A stretch of 64,000 bases of DNA from Spirochaetes bacterium GWB1_60_80 (GTDB taxonomy: Bacteria > Spirochaetota > Spirochaetia > Treponematales > UBA12059), in assembly GCA_001829185.1 (NCBI GenBank), contig MIAR01000029.1, positions 24,724 through 88,723 on the forward strand, written 5' to 3'. The notes beneath the pieces were generated by a model. The model ran no database searches and was not told the origin of the DNA. It saw only the letters and a program-made list of their open reading frames with translations. The position numbers were made by a program, and so were the translations under genes. This document shows positions 7,628-18,168 of this stretch, piece by piece; positions within the stretch are counted from its first letter, which is position 1, and the number at the start of each line of letters is the position of its first letter.

Positions 7628-8114
7628 AGGAGCCTGAGGCGGCAGCGAAGGCCGCTAGCAGGATGCGGTGGGTCTCGCGCACGTCCTGCACCAGGACCCG
7701 CTTACCGGCCAACAACTCGGCGATGCCGATCTCGCGCGGGTAACGCGGAATAATGTGCCAATGCAGATGGTCGATACTGGCGCCGGCCACCAGCCCCATA
7801 TTGCAGCCGATATTGTAGCCGCCTGGCCGGTGGGTGCCGTCCAGCACGTCGCAGCTCAGACGCGTCAGCCGGTCCAGCTCCAGGCGCTCGCCGGCCGTCA
7901 ACTGGCGCAGATCGACCACATGCCGCCGGGGGAAGACGATCAAGTGGCCGGGATTGTAGGGGTACAGATTGAGCGAGACGATAGCCAGTTCATTCTGGAA
8001 AACCACCAGGCAGGGGACGGCCGGATCGTCGGCCGCCACCAGGCAAAGGATGCAGCCTTCCGGCTTCTCGCCGCGCAGGTAGTCCAGCTTGTCGAAATTG
8101 AAGAAATAATCCAT
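7626..8114 (-). CDS. HIT-family nucleotide-binding hydrolase
   Basis: 162-residue histidine-triad protein. It has the nucleotide-binding core PYNPGHLIVFPRRHV and the catalytic triad motif DHLHWHIIPR (HxHxH). The N-terminal Cys-x-x-Cys segment (GCILC) is typical of the bacterial Ap4A-hydrolase-like branch. The start chosen is ATG 8114, giving MDYFFNFDKLDYLRGEK. A family B element begins four bases upstream, so the original promoter and ribosome-binding site may be lost, and the frame remains open through part of the element. Its TAA stop overlaps the adjoining family A element. Confidence 0.85.
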   Translation of the reverse strand: MDYFFNFDKLDYLRGEKPEGCILCLVAADDPAVPCLVVFQNELAIVSLNLYPYNPGHLIVFPRRHVVDLRQLTAGERLELDRLTRLSCDVLDGTHRPGGYNIGCNMGLVAGASIDHLHWHIIPRYPREIGIAELLAGKRVLVQDVRETHRILLAAFAAASGS

Positions 8115-8118
8115 GCCT

Positions 8119-8334
8119 AGGAGCCTGTCGGACTGAGGATTTTGATCGGGAAAAAATGATCTGCGAGTGAAAAATTGGCAAGGATTGAAGGCCATACTTC
8201 CTGTATGGCCCGATTGACGAGCCAATTTTGCGCCGCAGAGCATCGAGTCCGGTCAAAAAGCACTGGTTCGATCAGCATTTCTCTCACTACTCTCCCAAAA
8301 ACATCGTTTGCATTCATAAGTCCGACAGGCTCCT
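8119..8334. repeat. MITE-like element, family B (216 bp, nested palindrome)
   Basis: Perfect 16-bp terminal inverted repeats AGGAGCCTGTCGGACT and AGTCCGACAGGCTCCT bound a 216-bp stretch without a credible gene. Inside is a second inverted repeat (AAAATTGGC / GCCAATTTT) enclosing a third (GGCCATAC-TTCCT-GTATGGCC). The right end contributes bases of the TAG stop of the neighbouring membrane-protein gene. The left end lies four bases from the HIT start codon. Partial matches occur at 5361 and 53565. Confidence 0.8.
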
Positions 8335-9154
8335 AAGGTTGGGACCCGTCGCGCGGCGGCAAGCCGGCCTCGATGGCCAGATAGTCGACCAGCGCCGGAT
8401 ACTGGGTAACGAGCTCGCCGTAACGGCGCAGGGTATCGATGCGTACCTGGTCGCTGACCGCCGCCGTCGAGGCCGTGACTAAGGCCGGCTCGATCTGGGC
8501 CTGGTAGCTGGCCAGGTAGGCGGCGTAGAGCTGGCGGGCCTGGTTGTAGACAGCGATATCGGGCACCCGGGCCGACAGTACCGCCACCTCGAGCACCCGT
8601 AACTGCGGTCGGCTGGCCTCAACTAGGCTGACCAGCTCGCTGGACAGGCTGCCGTCGATCAAACGTTGTACTTTTTCGACATCGGCGGCGGCGTGCATGA
8701 TGATGGCGCGGACCTCGTCGACCGCCCGGACCAGTTCGCTGGCCAGGTAGACGGCCATAGTCAGGTCGTCGACTACCCCGTACTGGCTGACCAAGGTGGG
8801 CAGAGCCTCCGCCCGGAAGGTGGCGGCCAAGCGCACGCTGGCTTCCCAGCTGAAATCCGGCTCGCCGGCCAGGAAATCCTGGTACAGCTCCGCCGACGGC
8901 AGCAGGCCGGACAACTCGATTTTCCGCTCGACGCTTTGCGCCGAAAAACGGTGCAGCTCGATATTGGTAGGCAGCAAGGCGGCCGGCGTCCAGAAAAACG
9001 TACCGGGGGCGATGACCTGTTCGTGAATGCCGCCGGTTTTACTGGCCAGTACGGCATACAGGCCGGGGCGGATGCGCAACGGCAGCCAGCCAATAAAAAA
9101 GACGACCAGTCCCAAAAGCAGGAGCACGACCAGATTGGCGATCAGTTTTTTCAT
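8333..9154 (-). CDS. Membrane-anchored protein, possibly SPFH/band-7-like (273 aa)
   Basis: One N-terminal membrane segment (KKLIANLVVLLLLGLVVFF) is followed by a periplasmic or cytosolic body that resembles the start of band-7 domains (RIRPGLYAVLASKTGG, then VIAPGTFFWTPAALLPTNIE). Helical segments follow, including ASELVRAVDEVRAIIMHAAA. I cannot assign a role. The start at ATG 9154 is supported by GGAGG eleven bases upstream. The TAG stop overlaps the family B palindromic element. It is divergent from xseA across a short region with a 20-bp tandem repeat. SPFH relationship is an inference from weak pattern similarity. Confidence 0.6.
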   Translation of the reverse strand: MKKLIANLVVLLLLGLVVFFIGWLPLRIRPGLYAVLASKTGGIHEQVIAPGTFFWTPAALLPTNIELHRFSAQSVERKIELSGLLPSAELYQDFLAGEPDFSWEASVRLAATFRAEALPTLVSQYGVVDDLTMAVYLASELVRAVDEVRAIIMHAAADVEKVQRLIDGSLSSELVSLVEASRPQLRVLEVAVLSARVPDIAVYNQARQLYAAYLASYQAQIEPALVTASTAAVSDQVRIDTLRRYGELVTQYPALVDYLAIEAGLPPRDGSQP

Positions 9155-9170
9155 TGGGGACGCAACCTCC

Positions 9171-9210
9171 GTGCCGGGTAACCGGCGGATGTGCCGGGTA
9201 ACCGGCGGAT
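9171..9210. repeat. 20-bp direct tandem repeat (2 copies)
   Basis: GTGCCGGGTAACCGGCGGAT occurs twice back to back at 9171-9190 and 9191-9210, in the region between the divergent membrane-protein and xseA genes. Each unit contains the palindrome CCGGGTAACCGG with one mismatch, so it could be a duplicated operator or a simple replication slip. Confidence 0.8.
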
Positions 9211-9263
9211 GCACCGGTTAATCTTAGTTATAACCTATCGAGGCGATTTTATCCAGCCTATTA

Positions 9264-9292
9264 TTGCCAAAGCCGGGCCGGCAGGGTATGGT
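9264..9292 (+). promoter_or_regulatory. Promoter of xseA-xseB (very short or no leader)
   Basis: -35 TTGCCA (9264-9269), 17-bp spacer, -10 TATGGT (9287-9292). The xseA ATG is at 9302, nine bases after the -10 box, so the predicted leader is at most about three bases. Confidence 0.6.
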
Positions 9293-9301
9293 ATATACCC
9301 T

Positions 9302-10504
9302 ATGCACGAAATACCGCTCCTGCAAGTATCCGAACTGACCGGCTTGATCAAGAACCTGCTGGAGGGAAGCCTGCCGGCGGTGCGCGTCGAAGGCGAACTG
9401 TCCAACTGGCGGCCAGCTCCCTCCGGCCATGTCTACTGCACGCTCAAGGACCGCGACGCCACCATCCAGGCCGTCATGTTCAAGGGCAAGGCGCTGCGCC
9501 TAGCCTTCCGGCCACGTGACGGCATGCGGGTGCGGGCCAGCGGCGCCATCACCGTGTACGCGGCCCGCGGCCAGTACCAGCTGGTGATCGAGTCGCTCGA
9601 GGCGGCCGGCGAGGGCGATCTGCAGGCCCTGCTCGATCAACGCAAGCAGCGCCTGGCCGCCGAGGGGCTCTTCGACCTGGACCGCAAGCAGCCGCTCCCC
9701 GAGCTGCCGGAACGAGTGGCCGTCATCACCTCCCCGACCGGCGCGGCCATCCGCGACATTCTGAACGTCCTGCGCCGCCGCAATGCCGGTATCCGCATCA
9801 CCATCCTGCCGGCCGTGGTGCAAGGCGACGAGGCGCCGGCCGCCCTGGTGCGCCAACTGGCTACGGCTAACCGCTACCGCTTGGGCGAGGTCATCATTAT
9901 CGGCCGCGGCGGTGGTTCGCTGGAAGACCTCTTGGCCTTCTCCGACGAGGCGGTGGTGCGGGCGGTAGCCGCCTCGGCCATTCCGATCATCAGCGCCGTC
10001 GGCCATGAAACCGACTGGTGCCTAGTCGACTACGCCGCCGACCTGCGCGCGCCAACCCCCAGCGCCGCGGCCGAACTGGTATCGGCCAGTTCCGGCGACA
10101 TCCGCCAACGTACCGCTACCGCCCGGCGCAACCTGGAACATGGCGTCAGCGCCCGACTCAGCCGGGCCAAGTACCTGTTGGGCAGCTTTTCCAGCCAGTC
10201 GCTGGCCCTGCAGTTCGAGCGCTTGGTCCAACCCTTCCGGCAGCGTGTCGATTACTCGCGCGAGGCGCTGGAATACGGCATCCGGGCGCGGGCGCTGGTT
10301 GACCGCAACCGCTTGGCCCGAGCCGACGTCCTGTTGCGGGCGGCCGACCCACAGGCCATCCTGGCCCGCGGCTTCGCGGTTATCCGCAAACAGGGCAGCC
10401 GCCAGGCCATCCGCGCCAGCGGCGAATTACGGGCTGACGACACTATCCAAATCACCCTGGCCACCGGTTCGGCCGGCGCCATCATCACGGAGACACGGGC
10501 ATGA
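9302..10504 (+). CDS. xseA: Exodeoxyribonuclease VII large subunit
   Basis: Large subunit of the single-strand DNA exonuclease used in recombination and mismatch repair. The 400 residues include the N-terminal OB-fold (VRVEGELSNWRPAPSGHVYC ... LKDRDATIQAVMF) and the catalytic core with VITSPTGAAIRDILNVLRRR, IIGRGGGSLEDLLAFSDEAV and SAVGHETDWCLVDYAADLRA. The ATG at 9302 matches the family N-terminus; the longer frame upstream is not needed. No Shine-Dalgarno is present. The stop overlaps the xseB start by four bases (ATGA), the standard xseA-xseB coupling. Confidence 0.95.
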   Translation: MHEIPLLQVSELTGLIKNLLEGSLPAVRVEGELSNWRPAPSGHVYCTLKDRDATIQAVMFKGKALRLAFRPRDGMRVRASGAITVYAARGQYQLVIESLEAAGEGDLQALLDQRKQRLAAEGLFDLDRKQPLPELPERVAVITSPTGAAIRDILNVLRRRNAGIRITILPAVVQGDEAPAALVRQLATANRYRLGEVIIIGRGGGSLEDLLAFSDEAVVRAVAASAIPIISAVGHETDWCLVDYAADLRAPTPSAAAELVSASSGDIRQRTATARRNLEHGVSARLSRAKYLLGSFSSQSLALQFERLVQPFRQRVDYSREALEYGIRARALVDRNRLARADVLLRAADPQAILARGFAVIRKQGSRQAIRASGELRADDTIQITLATGSAGAIITETRA

Positions 10505-10734
10505 AGAATTTCGAGGAACGACTCAAGAAACTGGAAACTTTGGCGGAGCGCATCCGCGATGAGGACGTGCCGCTGGAGGACGCCGTCGGCATTTTCGAGG
10601 AAGGCATCAAACTGTCACGCGGATTGGAAAAAGACATGGAAAAGCTGGAAGGCCGGGTGGAGATACTACTCAACCAACCACAGACCGCCGAGGACAAGCC
10701 GCAGCTTGGCCTGTTCGCCGACAGCGAGGATTGA
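10501..10734 (+). CDS. xseB: Exodeoxyribonuclease VII small subunit
   Basis: A 77-residue helical protein with the family pattern: NFEERLKKLETLAERIRDED, then LEDAVGIFEEGIKLSR and a coiled LEKDMEKLEGRVEILL. It binds the XseA C-terminal helix to form the active multimer. Starts at ATG 10501 inside the xseA stop, so translation is coupled. It is convergent with mutT. Confidence 0.93.
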   Translation: MKNFEERLKKLETLAERIRDEDVPLEDAVGIFEEGIKLSRGLEKDMEKLEGRVEILLNQPQTAEDKPQLGLFADSED

Positions 10735-10759
10735 GGCCGCCGGCCGAGGTGGCAGGGAA

Positions 10760-11173
10760 TCAGCCGCCGGACGCGGCTGCTAGCCGCGCCATGAAAGCCT
10801 GAATGGCTGGGACCAGGCTGCGGTCGGAATCGGCCAGGTCGAGCGCCGCCAAGGCCGAGGCTGGCACCCAGGCCGTGGTGCTGTGCTCGGCCAGCTGTAA
10901 AGGCTGGTCGGCCAACTTTATTTCCCAAGCCGCCAGACTATAGGCCTGACCGTTATGCTGGAAGGCCGACTCGCCGACCGGGCGGCCGACGTCGATGGTC
11001 AGCTTGAATTCTTCCAGGTATTCGCGCACTAGGGCGGCCTGGTCGCTCTCGCCGGCTTCGCGTTTGCCGCCGGGAAACTCCCACTTGCCGCCGAGGTCGC
11101 CGCCGGGCAGGCGCTGCGCGACGAAGACCTGGCCGTCGCGGATGGCGATACCGGCTACCGAACGTTTTTCCAT
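10760..11173 (-). CDS. MutT/NUDIX-family pyrophosphohydrolase
   Basis: 137-residue Nudix hydrolase. The Nudix box GGKREAGESDQAALVREYLE plus EF matches Gx5Ex7REUxEE. The N-terminus VAGIAIRDGQVFVAQRLPGG and GGKWEFPGGK are the typical MutT beta strands that bind 8-oxo-dGTP. An 8-oxo-dGTPase role is likely but other (d)NTP substrates are possible. It starts seven bases after the stop of the upstream membrane-protein gene, so the two are probably co-transcribed. Confidence 0.85.
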   Translation of the reverse strand: MEKRSVAGIAIRDGQVFVAQRLPGGDLGGKWEFPGGKREAGESDQAALVREYLEEFKLTIDVGRPVGESAFQHNGQAYSLAAWEIKLADQPLQLAEHSTTAWVPASALAALDLADSDRSLVPAIQAFMARLAAASGG

Positions 11174-11180
11174 GCCCGGC

Positions 11181-11591
11181 CTACAGCAGGATGAGGCTGG
11201 GAAACAGGAAATGCAGGACGGCGATGACGATGCTGGCTATGCCGACCCAGCGGCTGTTGACGATGAAGATATGGTCGAGTTTTTCTAAAAGGTCGGTGGT
11301 GACGGTGGTATTGTTGCGGTAGAACTCCAGCAGCAGGGTAAAACCGGCCACCATGCCGACCACGGACGGCAGGAAATCGCCGATGATGGCATAGTCGGGA
11401 CGCATGACGGTCAACAGCTTAAGGAAGCCAATGGTGGCGCAAAGCACGCCCAGTATCAGGCGCAAGACCGGATCCTTGATTAATTCGACCAGGCCATCCA
11501 GCTTGATGCCTTTCGGCTCGCGCTTGGCCACCAGCAAGGCATACCCAGCCGTAAAATTGAAAACCACGCTCAGAAAATAGAATTGCACCAT
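11181..11591 (-). CDS. Four-helix membrane protein of unknown function (136 aa)
   Basis: Begins MVQFYFLSVVFNFTAGYALL and has about four hydrophobic helices (near residues 5-22, 46-66, 78-96 and 116-136) with short loops containing KREPKGIKLDG and RNNTTVTTDLLEKLDHIFIVN. I do not recognise the family; its look is that of a small conserved spirochaete inner-membrane protein. ATG 11591 was chosen over ATG 11600 because GGAGG lies ten bases before the former and touches the latter. It is followed by mutT after seven bases. Confidence 0.65.
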   Translation of the reverse strand: MVQFYFLSVVFNFTAGYALLVAKREPKGIKLDGLVELIKDPVLRLILGVLCATIGFLKLLTVMRPDYAIIGDFLPSVVGMVAGFTLLLEFYRNNTTVTTDLLEKLDHIFIVNSRWVGIASIVIAVLHFLFPSLILL

Positions 11592-11639
11592 GCTTGCCAT
11601 CCCTCCGCGATCCAATCGCGCCGCTCCCCAGATTTCAGG

Positions 11640-11674
11640 AAAACTTGCCGAAAGCGAACCGGCCTTTCGGCAAG
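11640..11674 (-). terminator. Rho-independent terminator
   Basis: On the minus strand, perfect 11-bp stem CTTGCCGAAAG / CTTTCGGCAAG with a 9-base loop is followed by TTTT. It ends the lipoprotein-nnrDE-membrane protein operon and isolates the downstream membrane protein-mutT unit. Confidence 0.8.
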
Positions 11675-11788
11675 CTGCCAAGAATCCGACAGACGCTGTC
11701 TCAAACCATACAAGAAAGTCTGGCCGCGGTCAAGAATAAAGAGCGCAAAGAGCTCGAAAACCGCCGACGGAGCGGGTTCAGCCCTGGA

Positions 11789-12319
11789 CTATTCTACCAT
11801 GGCCACCAGCTTGACCTGCTGGTGGGCGCCGCTGACCAGAATCTGGACCGTTGCTGGCTTTTCGGCCAGCGGCAGCTGGATGGAAAACTGGTCATCGCCG
11901 GCCAGCCATTGTTGGGAGCGCGTTTCGGCGCCAGCCGTCAGTTCGAGGTCAAAGACCGCTTCCGGCGCTTGGCGGTTCCCGGCCGTCCGGTCCAGGTTCA
12001 CATACAGCGAATGCTCGAAGTAGAAGGCTTTTAGGCGCAGTCGATAGCCGTCCAGGCTGGCCCGGTCGCGCCGGCTAATGACGATGTCGAGCACGAACCC
12101 GAGCATCACGAAGAAAATCAACATCAGGAACAGCAGGCGCAGGCTGGGTGAACCGAGGAAATTCTTGATCAGGCCACGCTTGTTGACGTTCCAGCGGCTG
12201 GCCGCGAAACGGGCATTGTCCGAGGCCTTGGCTAGGCGGACTTCCCGATTATAGTAGTAAACCACCTCGTCGCCGCCACTGGTTTCCGGGACGCGGAACG
12301 GACTCTTTGTATCAGTCAT
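11789..12319 (-). CDS. Single-pass membrane protein of unknown function (176 aa)
   Basis: Cytoplasmic N-terminus (MTDTKSPFRVPETSGGDEVV and onward, about 65 residues) is followed by one membrane helix (LLFLMLIFFVMLGFVLDIVI) and an extracytoplasmic beta-rich domain of about 95 residues. I do not recognise the family. The ATG at 12319 overlaps the nnrDE stop by eight bases (ATGACTGA) and has GGAG six bases upstream, so translation is coupled. A strong terminator lies 115 bases downstream. Confidence 0.65.
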   Translation of the reverse strand: MTDTKSPFRVPETSGGDEVVYYYNREVRLAKASDNARFAASRWNVNKRGLIKNFLGSPSLRLLFLMLIFFVMLGFVLDIVISRRDRASLDGYRLRLKAFYFEHSLYVNLDRTAGNRQAPEAVFDLELTAGAETRSQQWLAGDDQFSIQLPLAEKPATVQILVSGAHQQVKLVAMVE

Positions 12320-13967
12320 GCCATACTCCATGATACAGGCAGCGGGCGGCCGGCGCCAGCAATTGCCCGGGGATAATGAAACCATGCCGGGCGGCCATAG
12401 CCCGACCGGTCTCGCCATGAACCAGGACGGCCAGCGCCGCCGCCGACCAAGCATCGTAACCGGCGGCCGTTAAACCGGCCAGCAGGCCGGCCAGGACGTC
12501 GCCCGAGCCGCCGCAGGCCAGCGCCGGCACGCGGCCCTCGTAGACCAGCAAGCGGCCATCGGGATGCGCCAACCAGGTCAGCGAATTCTTGAGTACTATG
12601 ATGGCGTTACAACGTGTGGCCAGGGCCGTCAGCAAGTCCGGCGGATTGTAGCGCGCCTGACGCAGGGCGGCGGCCGGATCTGATGGGCCGAGGCCGCAGT
12701 CGGCCAGCAAGCGGACGTACTCACCGGCATGCGGCGTCAGTACGGTCTGGACCACTGACTGGCTGGTAGCCGCAGCCACGTCCGCGCCTGGCGCGGCGCG
12801 GCTGGCCGTAGTTCGGGCCGGTAGCCGGCCAATCTGAGACAGGGCATCGGCGTCGAGCACCAGCGGACCGCCCTCCTGCCAGGCGGCGGCCACCAGATCA
12901 GCCGCCAGGGAGTCGCGCCCCAGGCCAGGGCCCAGCAGGCGGGCTGTCGCTTTCCGCCCGGGCCCGGAAGACAGCGGCCGGACCATGATGTTGTCCAGGC
13001 TACCAGCCAGCAGGGGGTAGAGTTCATCGCGCAGTAGCAGGGTTACCGTGCCGGCGCCGGCGGCAGCCGCTGCCCGGCTGCTAAGTGACGCCGCCCCGCT
13101 AGCGCCGACCGACCCGGCCGTTACCAGGAGGGCGCCACGGCTGCCCTTGTGGGCATCCGGATCCGGCCGCCGCCACAAGCGCGCCAGATCGTCCGGTTGC
13201 AAGCGCTGGATGGGGCTGTCCCGGCCGCTGTCGGCCGGAAAAACGCCTGGAATGCCGATGATGTCGCCGGCTAGCGGCCGGTTGCCCGGGAAATAGAGCT
13301 CGGCCTTGGCCGGCAGGACGGTCAGGGTTACATGGGCCGGCAGAGGTCGGTACCAGGCCGGCCGATCCGCTCCGTTCTCGGCGTTGGCCCCGTTCTCGGT
13401 GTTGGCCCCGCCGGGAGCGGGAACCAGGCCGGCCGGCAGAGCGGCCAGCCCGGAGGGAATATCGATCGCCACCACCGGCCGCTCTGGATGAGCTAGCAGG
13501 AAGCGGTGGCAGTGGTGCCAGAAGGCATCCGCTTCCCGCCCCGGCCGGAAGCCGGTGCCGCACAGGCCATCGAGTATCAGCCCGGCGCCGCTCAGGGCGG
13601 CCAGCGCCTCGGGCGCGTCGTGCTGATACCAGACCAGGCCGGCCGCAATCGCCTCGTCCAGCCGAGCCTGGCAGACGGCGCTGCGTTGGCGCGGCACCAG
13701 GGCCACCACCGCGCTCAGGCCGGCAAACAAGGCCTGGCGCAACAGGGCTAGGCAATCGCCGCCGTTGTTGCCGCCGCCGCACAGGCCCACCAGGCTGACG
13801 GCCGGCTGGCCACTTCTCCCCCGCAAGCAGTCGCTATAGCGCGCCATCAGCGCCTGGAACATGCCAGCCGCCGCATTTTCCATCAGCCCTCTGGCGTCGA
13901 GCCGGCCACCTTCCTGGGTAGCTCGGTCGAGGGCGGCGGCCTGGGGGCAGGTCAGCAGCGGTTGCAT
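12312..13967 (-). CDS. nnrD: Bifunctional NAD(P)H-hydrate epimerase / dehydratase
   Basis: Repairs hydrated NADH and NADPH. The 551 residues join the YjeF-type epimerase (residues about 1-235, with GLCGGGNNGGDCLALLRQAL and LILDGLCGTGF) to the ribokinase-fold ADP-dependent dehydratase (about 250-551, with HKGSRGALLVTAGSVGASGA, LTPHAGEYVRLL, and the catalytic-aspartate motif ACGGSGDVLAGLLAGL). A low-complexity PGGANTENGANAENGAD insert (residues about 183-200) sits in the epimerase half. The start ATG overlaps the preceding gene's stop as TGATG, and the stop overlaps the next gene, so all three are coupled. Confidence 0.93.
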   Translation of the reverse strand: MQPLLTCPQAAALDRATQEGGRLDARGLMENAAAGMFQALMARYSDCLRGRSGQPAVSLVGLCGGGNNGGDCLALLRQALFAGLSAVVALVPRQRSAVCQARLDEAIAAGLVWYQHDAPEALAALSGAGLILDGLCGTGFRPGREADAFWHHCHRFLLAHPERPVVAIDIPSGLAALPAGLVPAPGGANTENGANAENGADRPAWYRPLPAHVTLTVLPAKAELYFPGNRPLAGDIIGIPGVFPADSGRDSPIQRLQPDDLARLWRRPDPDAHKGSRGALLVTAGSVGASGAASLSSRAAAAAGAGTVTLLLRDELYPLLAGSLDNIMVRPLSSGPGRKATARLLGPGLGRDSLAADLVAAAWQEGGPLVLDADALSQIGRLPARTTASRAAPGADVAAATSQSVVQTVLTPHAGEYVRLLADCGLGPSDPAAALRQARYNPPDLLTALATRCNAIIVLKNSLTWLAHPDGRLLVYEGRVPALACGGSGDVLAGLLAGLTAAGYDAWSAAALAVLVHGETGRAMAARHGFIIPGQLLAPAARCLYHGVWHD

Positions 13968-15229
13968 CAGTTAAAGCCTCCGGTCTGCTGGTCGAAGCGC
14001 CACCAGACCACCCGCACCGCGCCGGTTGAACCGAGCAGGGCACAGAGTATCTTGTCGTTCGATACCATAAAATTCATGTAGTTGATTTCATCGGCCCGGA
14101 TTTCGATCGAAAAGCGCCGCACCTGGCGGGTCGCCTCGTCAAACAGCGCGTAGTAGGTCTGGCCGTCGCCGTCGGTAGCGGTAAAGAACAACCAGCCATC
14201 GGCGTTGCCGATTAGGCTCCAGCTGCGCGGGATGATATTCTCGTTATTGCGCCGGGCCAGTTCCGACTCGAAGGGGATGATGTCGTAGCGCTCGCGGTAG
14301 CTGCCGTCGGCCGGATCCATCTTCCAGACTATAGTTTTGAAAAAGCGGATCTCGGCCGGCAGGTTGGTAGCCTGGTCGATTAATTCCTGGTAGTAGTCGA
14401 CCTTGAGCAGGAGGCCGCTGCCGTCCTCGGCCACCTGGACCTCATCCAGGCTGGCTATCAGGTTGGCGGTTTCCTCCGGCAGGGGCGTGTTGGCGGCCGG
14501 TAGCTCCACCAAGTGGCGGACCATGCCGGCATTGTCAAACCAATAGACCAGCCAGGTGTCGACCAGCTGGCAGATCACGACGCAATCGTCGCCTTCGGTA
14601 ATCTGGAGGCGGCGTATAAAAGGAAAGGGCGTGCCGCCGATGCCTTCCTGCCCCAGATAGTCCAGATATTGGCCGGTAGCGGAAAAGCGCAGCACGACTT
14701 GGTCCAGCCAGGCGCCGCTGGCCTCGTCGTGGTAACGGCGCTCCAGGGGCAAGTGTTCCTCGATGTACAGGCGGCGGTCGGCATCGACCGCGATTTCGCC
14801 GGGGGCGTTGAAGGGATAGCTGGCCGCCAGCCGGCCATCGCTCTGCCGGCTAGTCGACAGGTCAAAGCTGTCGATTTTGGTCAGGCCGAAGGGTTCCGGA
14901 TTGCGTTCCGGATTGTACAGCATGCCCAGCAGGTCGCCATACGAGGAGAAGGTCAGAACCTTGCCAGCATTGCCGTTGACCACGAAAAACAGGCCATCGC
15001 GCATCGCCAACCGGGTCTTCAAGGGCGGCGCGTTACCCGGCAGGTTGAACAGGTTGAGCTCGTCGGCGGCCAGTCCGTAGGGTAGCTCGAACAGTTCCTC
15101 GCGTTGCAGGAGCTGGGTGCCCCGTTCAACCCGGCAGGAAACGGCCAGGGCTAGTACGGCCAGAGTCAGGCTGACCAGTCCCCTCCGGCTGGCCGGCCGG
15201 TTGGCAGATGAATTGACGCCTCGCGGCAT
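13967..15229 (-). CDS. Putative lipoprotein, LIC_12708-like family (420 aa)
   Basis: Exported protein of a type that I associate with spirochaetes. After basic residues (RPASRRG) there is a hydrophobic signal (LVSLTLAVLALAVSC) ending in a cysteine that fits a relaxed spirochaetal lipobox. The mature part looks like a beta-propeller-type repeat protein (ARDGLFFVVNGNAGKVLTF-like strands, EIAVDADRRLYIEEH, VVLRFSATGQYLDYLGQEG). The start is ATG 15229 with GGGGGAG seven bases upstream. It leads an operon with nnrDE and is divergent from secA. The family name is from memory and is the least certain part. Confidence 0.65.
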   Translation of the reverse strand: MPRGVNSSANRPASRRGLVSLTLAVLALAVSCRVERGTQLLQREELFELPYGLAADELNLFNLPGNAPPLKTRLAMRDGLFFVVNGNAGKVLTFSSYGDLLGMLYNPERNPEPFGLTKIDSFDLSTSRQSDGRLAASYPFNAPGEIAVDADRRLYIEEHLPLERRYHDEASGAWLDQVVLRFSATGQYLDYLGQEGIGGTPFPFIRRLQITEGDDCVVICQLVDTWLVYWFDNAGMVRHLVELPAANTPLPEETANLIASLDEVQVAEDGSGLLLKVDYYQELIDQATNLPAEIRFFKTIVWKMDPADGSYRERYDIIPFESELARRNNENIIPRSWSLIGNADGWLFFTATDGDGQTYYALFDEATRQVRRFSIEIRADEINYMNFMVSNDKILCALLGSTGAVRVVWWRFDQQTGGFN

Positions 15230-15301
15230 GCTAGCTCCCCCTTCGATCGGTCTCGTGGATTCGCCTTTATCATACTTCTTTGTATCATACAACTTTTAGC
15301 C

Positions 15302-15329
15302 TTGACCGTATATCAGCAAAAGATATAGA
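15302..15329 (+). promoter_or_regulatory. Promoter of secA (very short or no leader)
   Basis: -35 TTGACC (15302-15307), 16-bp spacer, -10 TATAGA (15324-15329). The ATG is at 15339 and no Shine-Dalgarno lies between. On the other side of the divergent region, TATCATAC occurs twice in direct orientation (15268-15275 and 15283-15290). Confidence 0.6.
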
Positions 15330-15338
15330 TTAACTGCC

Positions 15339-18104
<2,766 letters not shown>

Positions 18105-18168
18105 GCGGCGCCGCGTTTAGCCGGCGGCGCGCCTCGCCTAGGCGCCCTGCCATTGGCACGAGGTTGAC

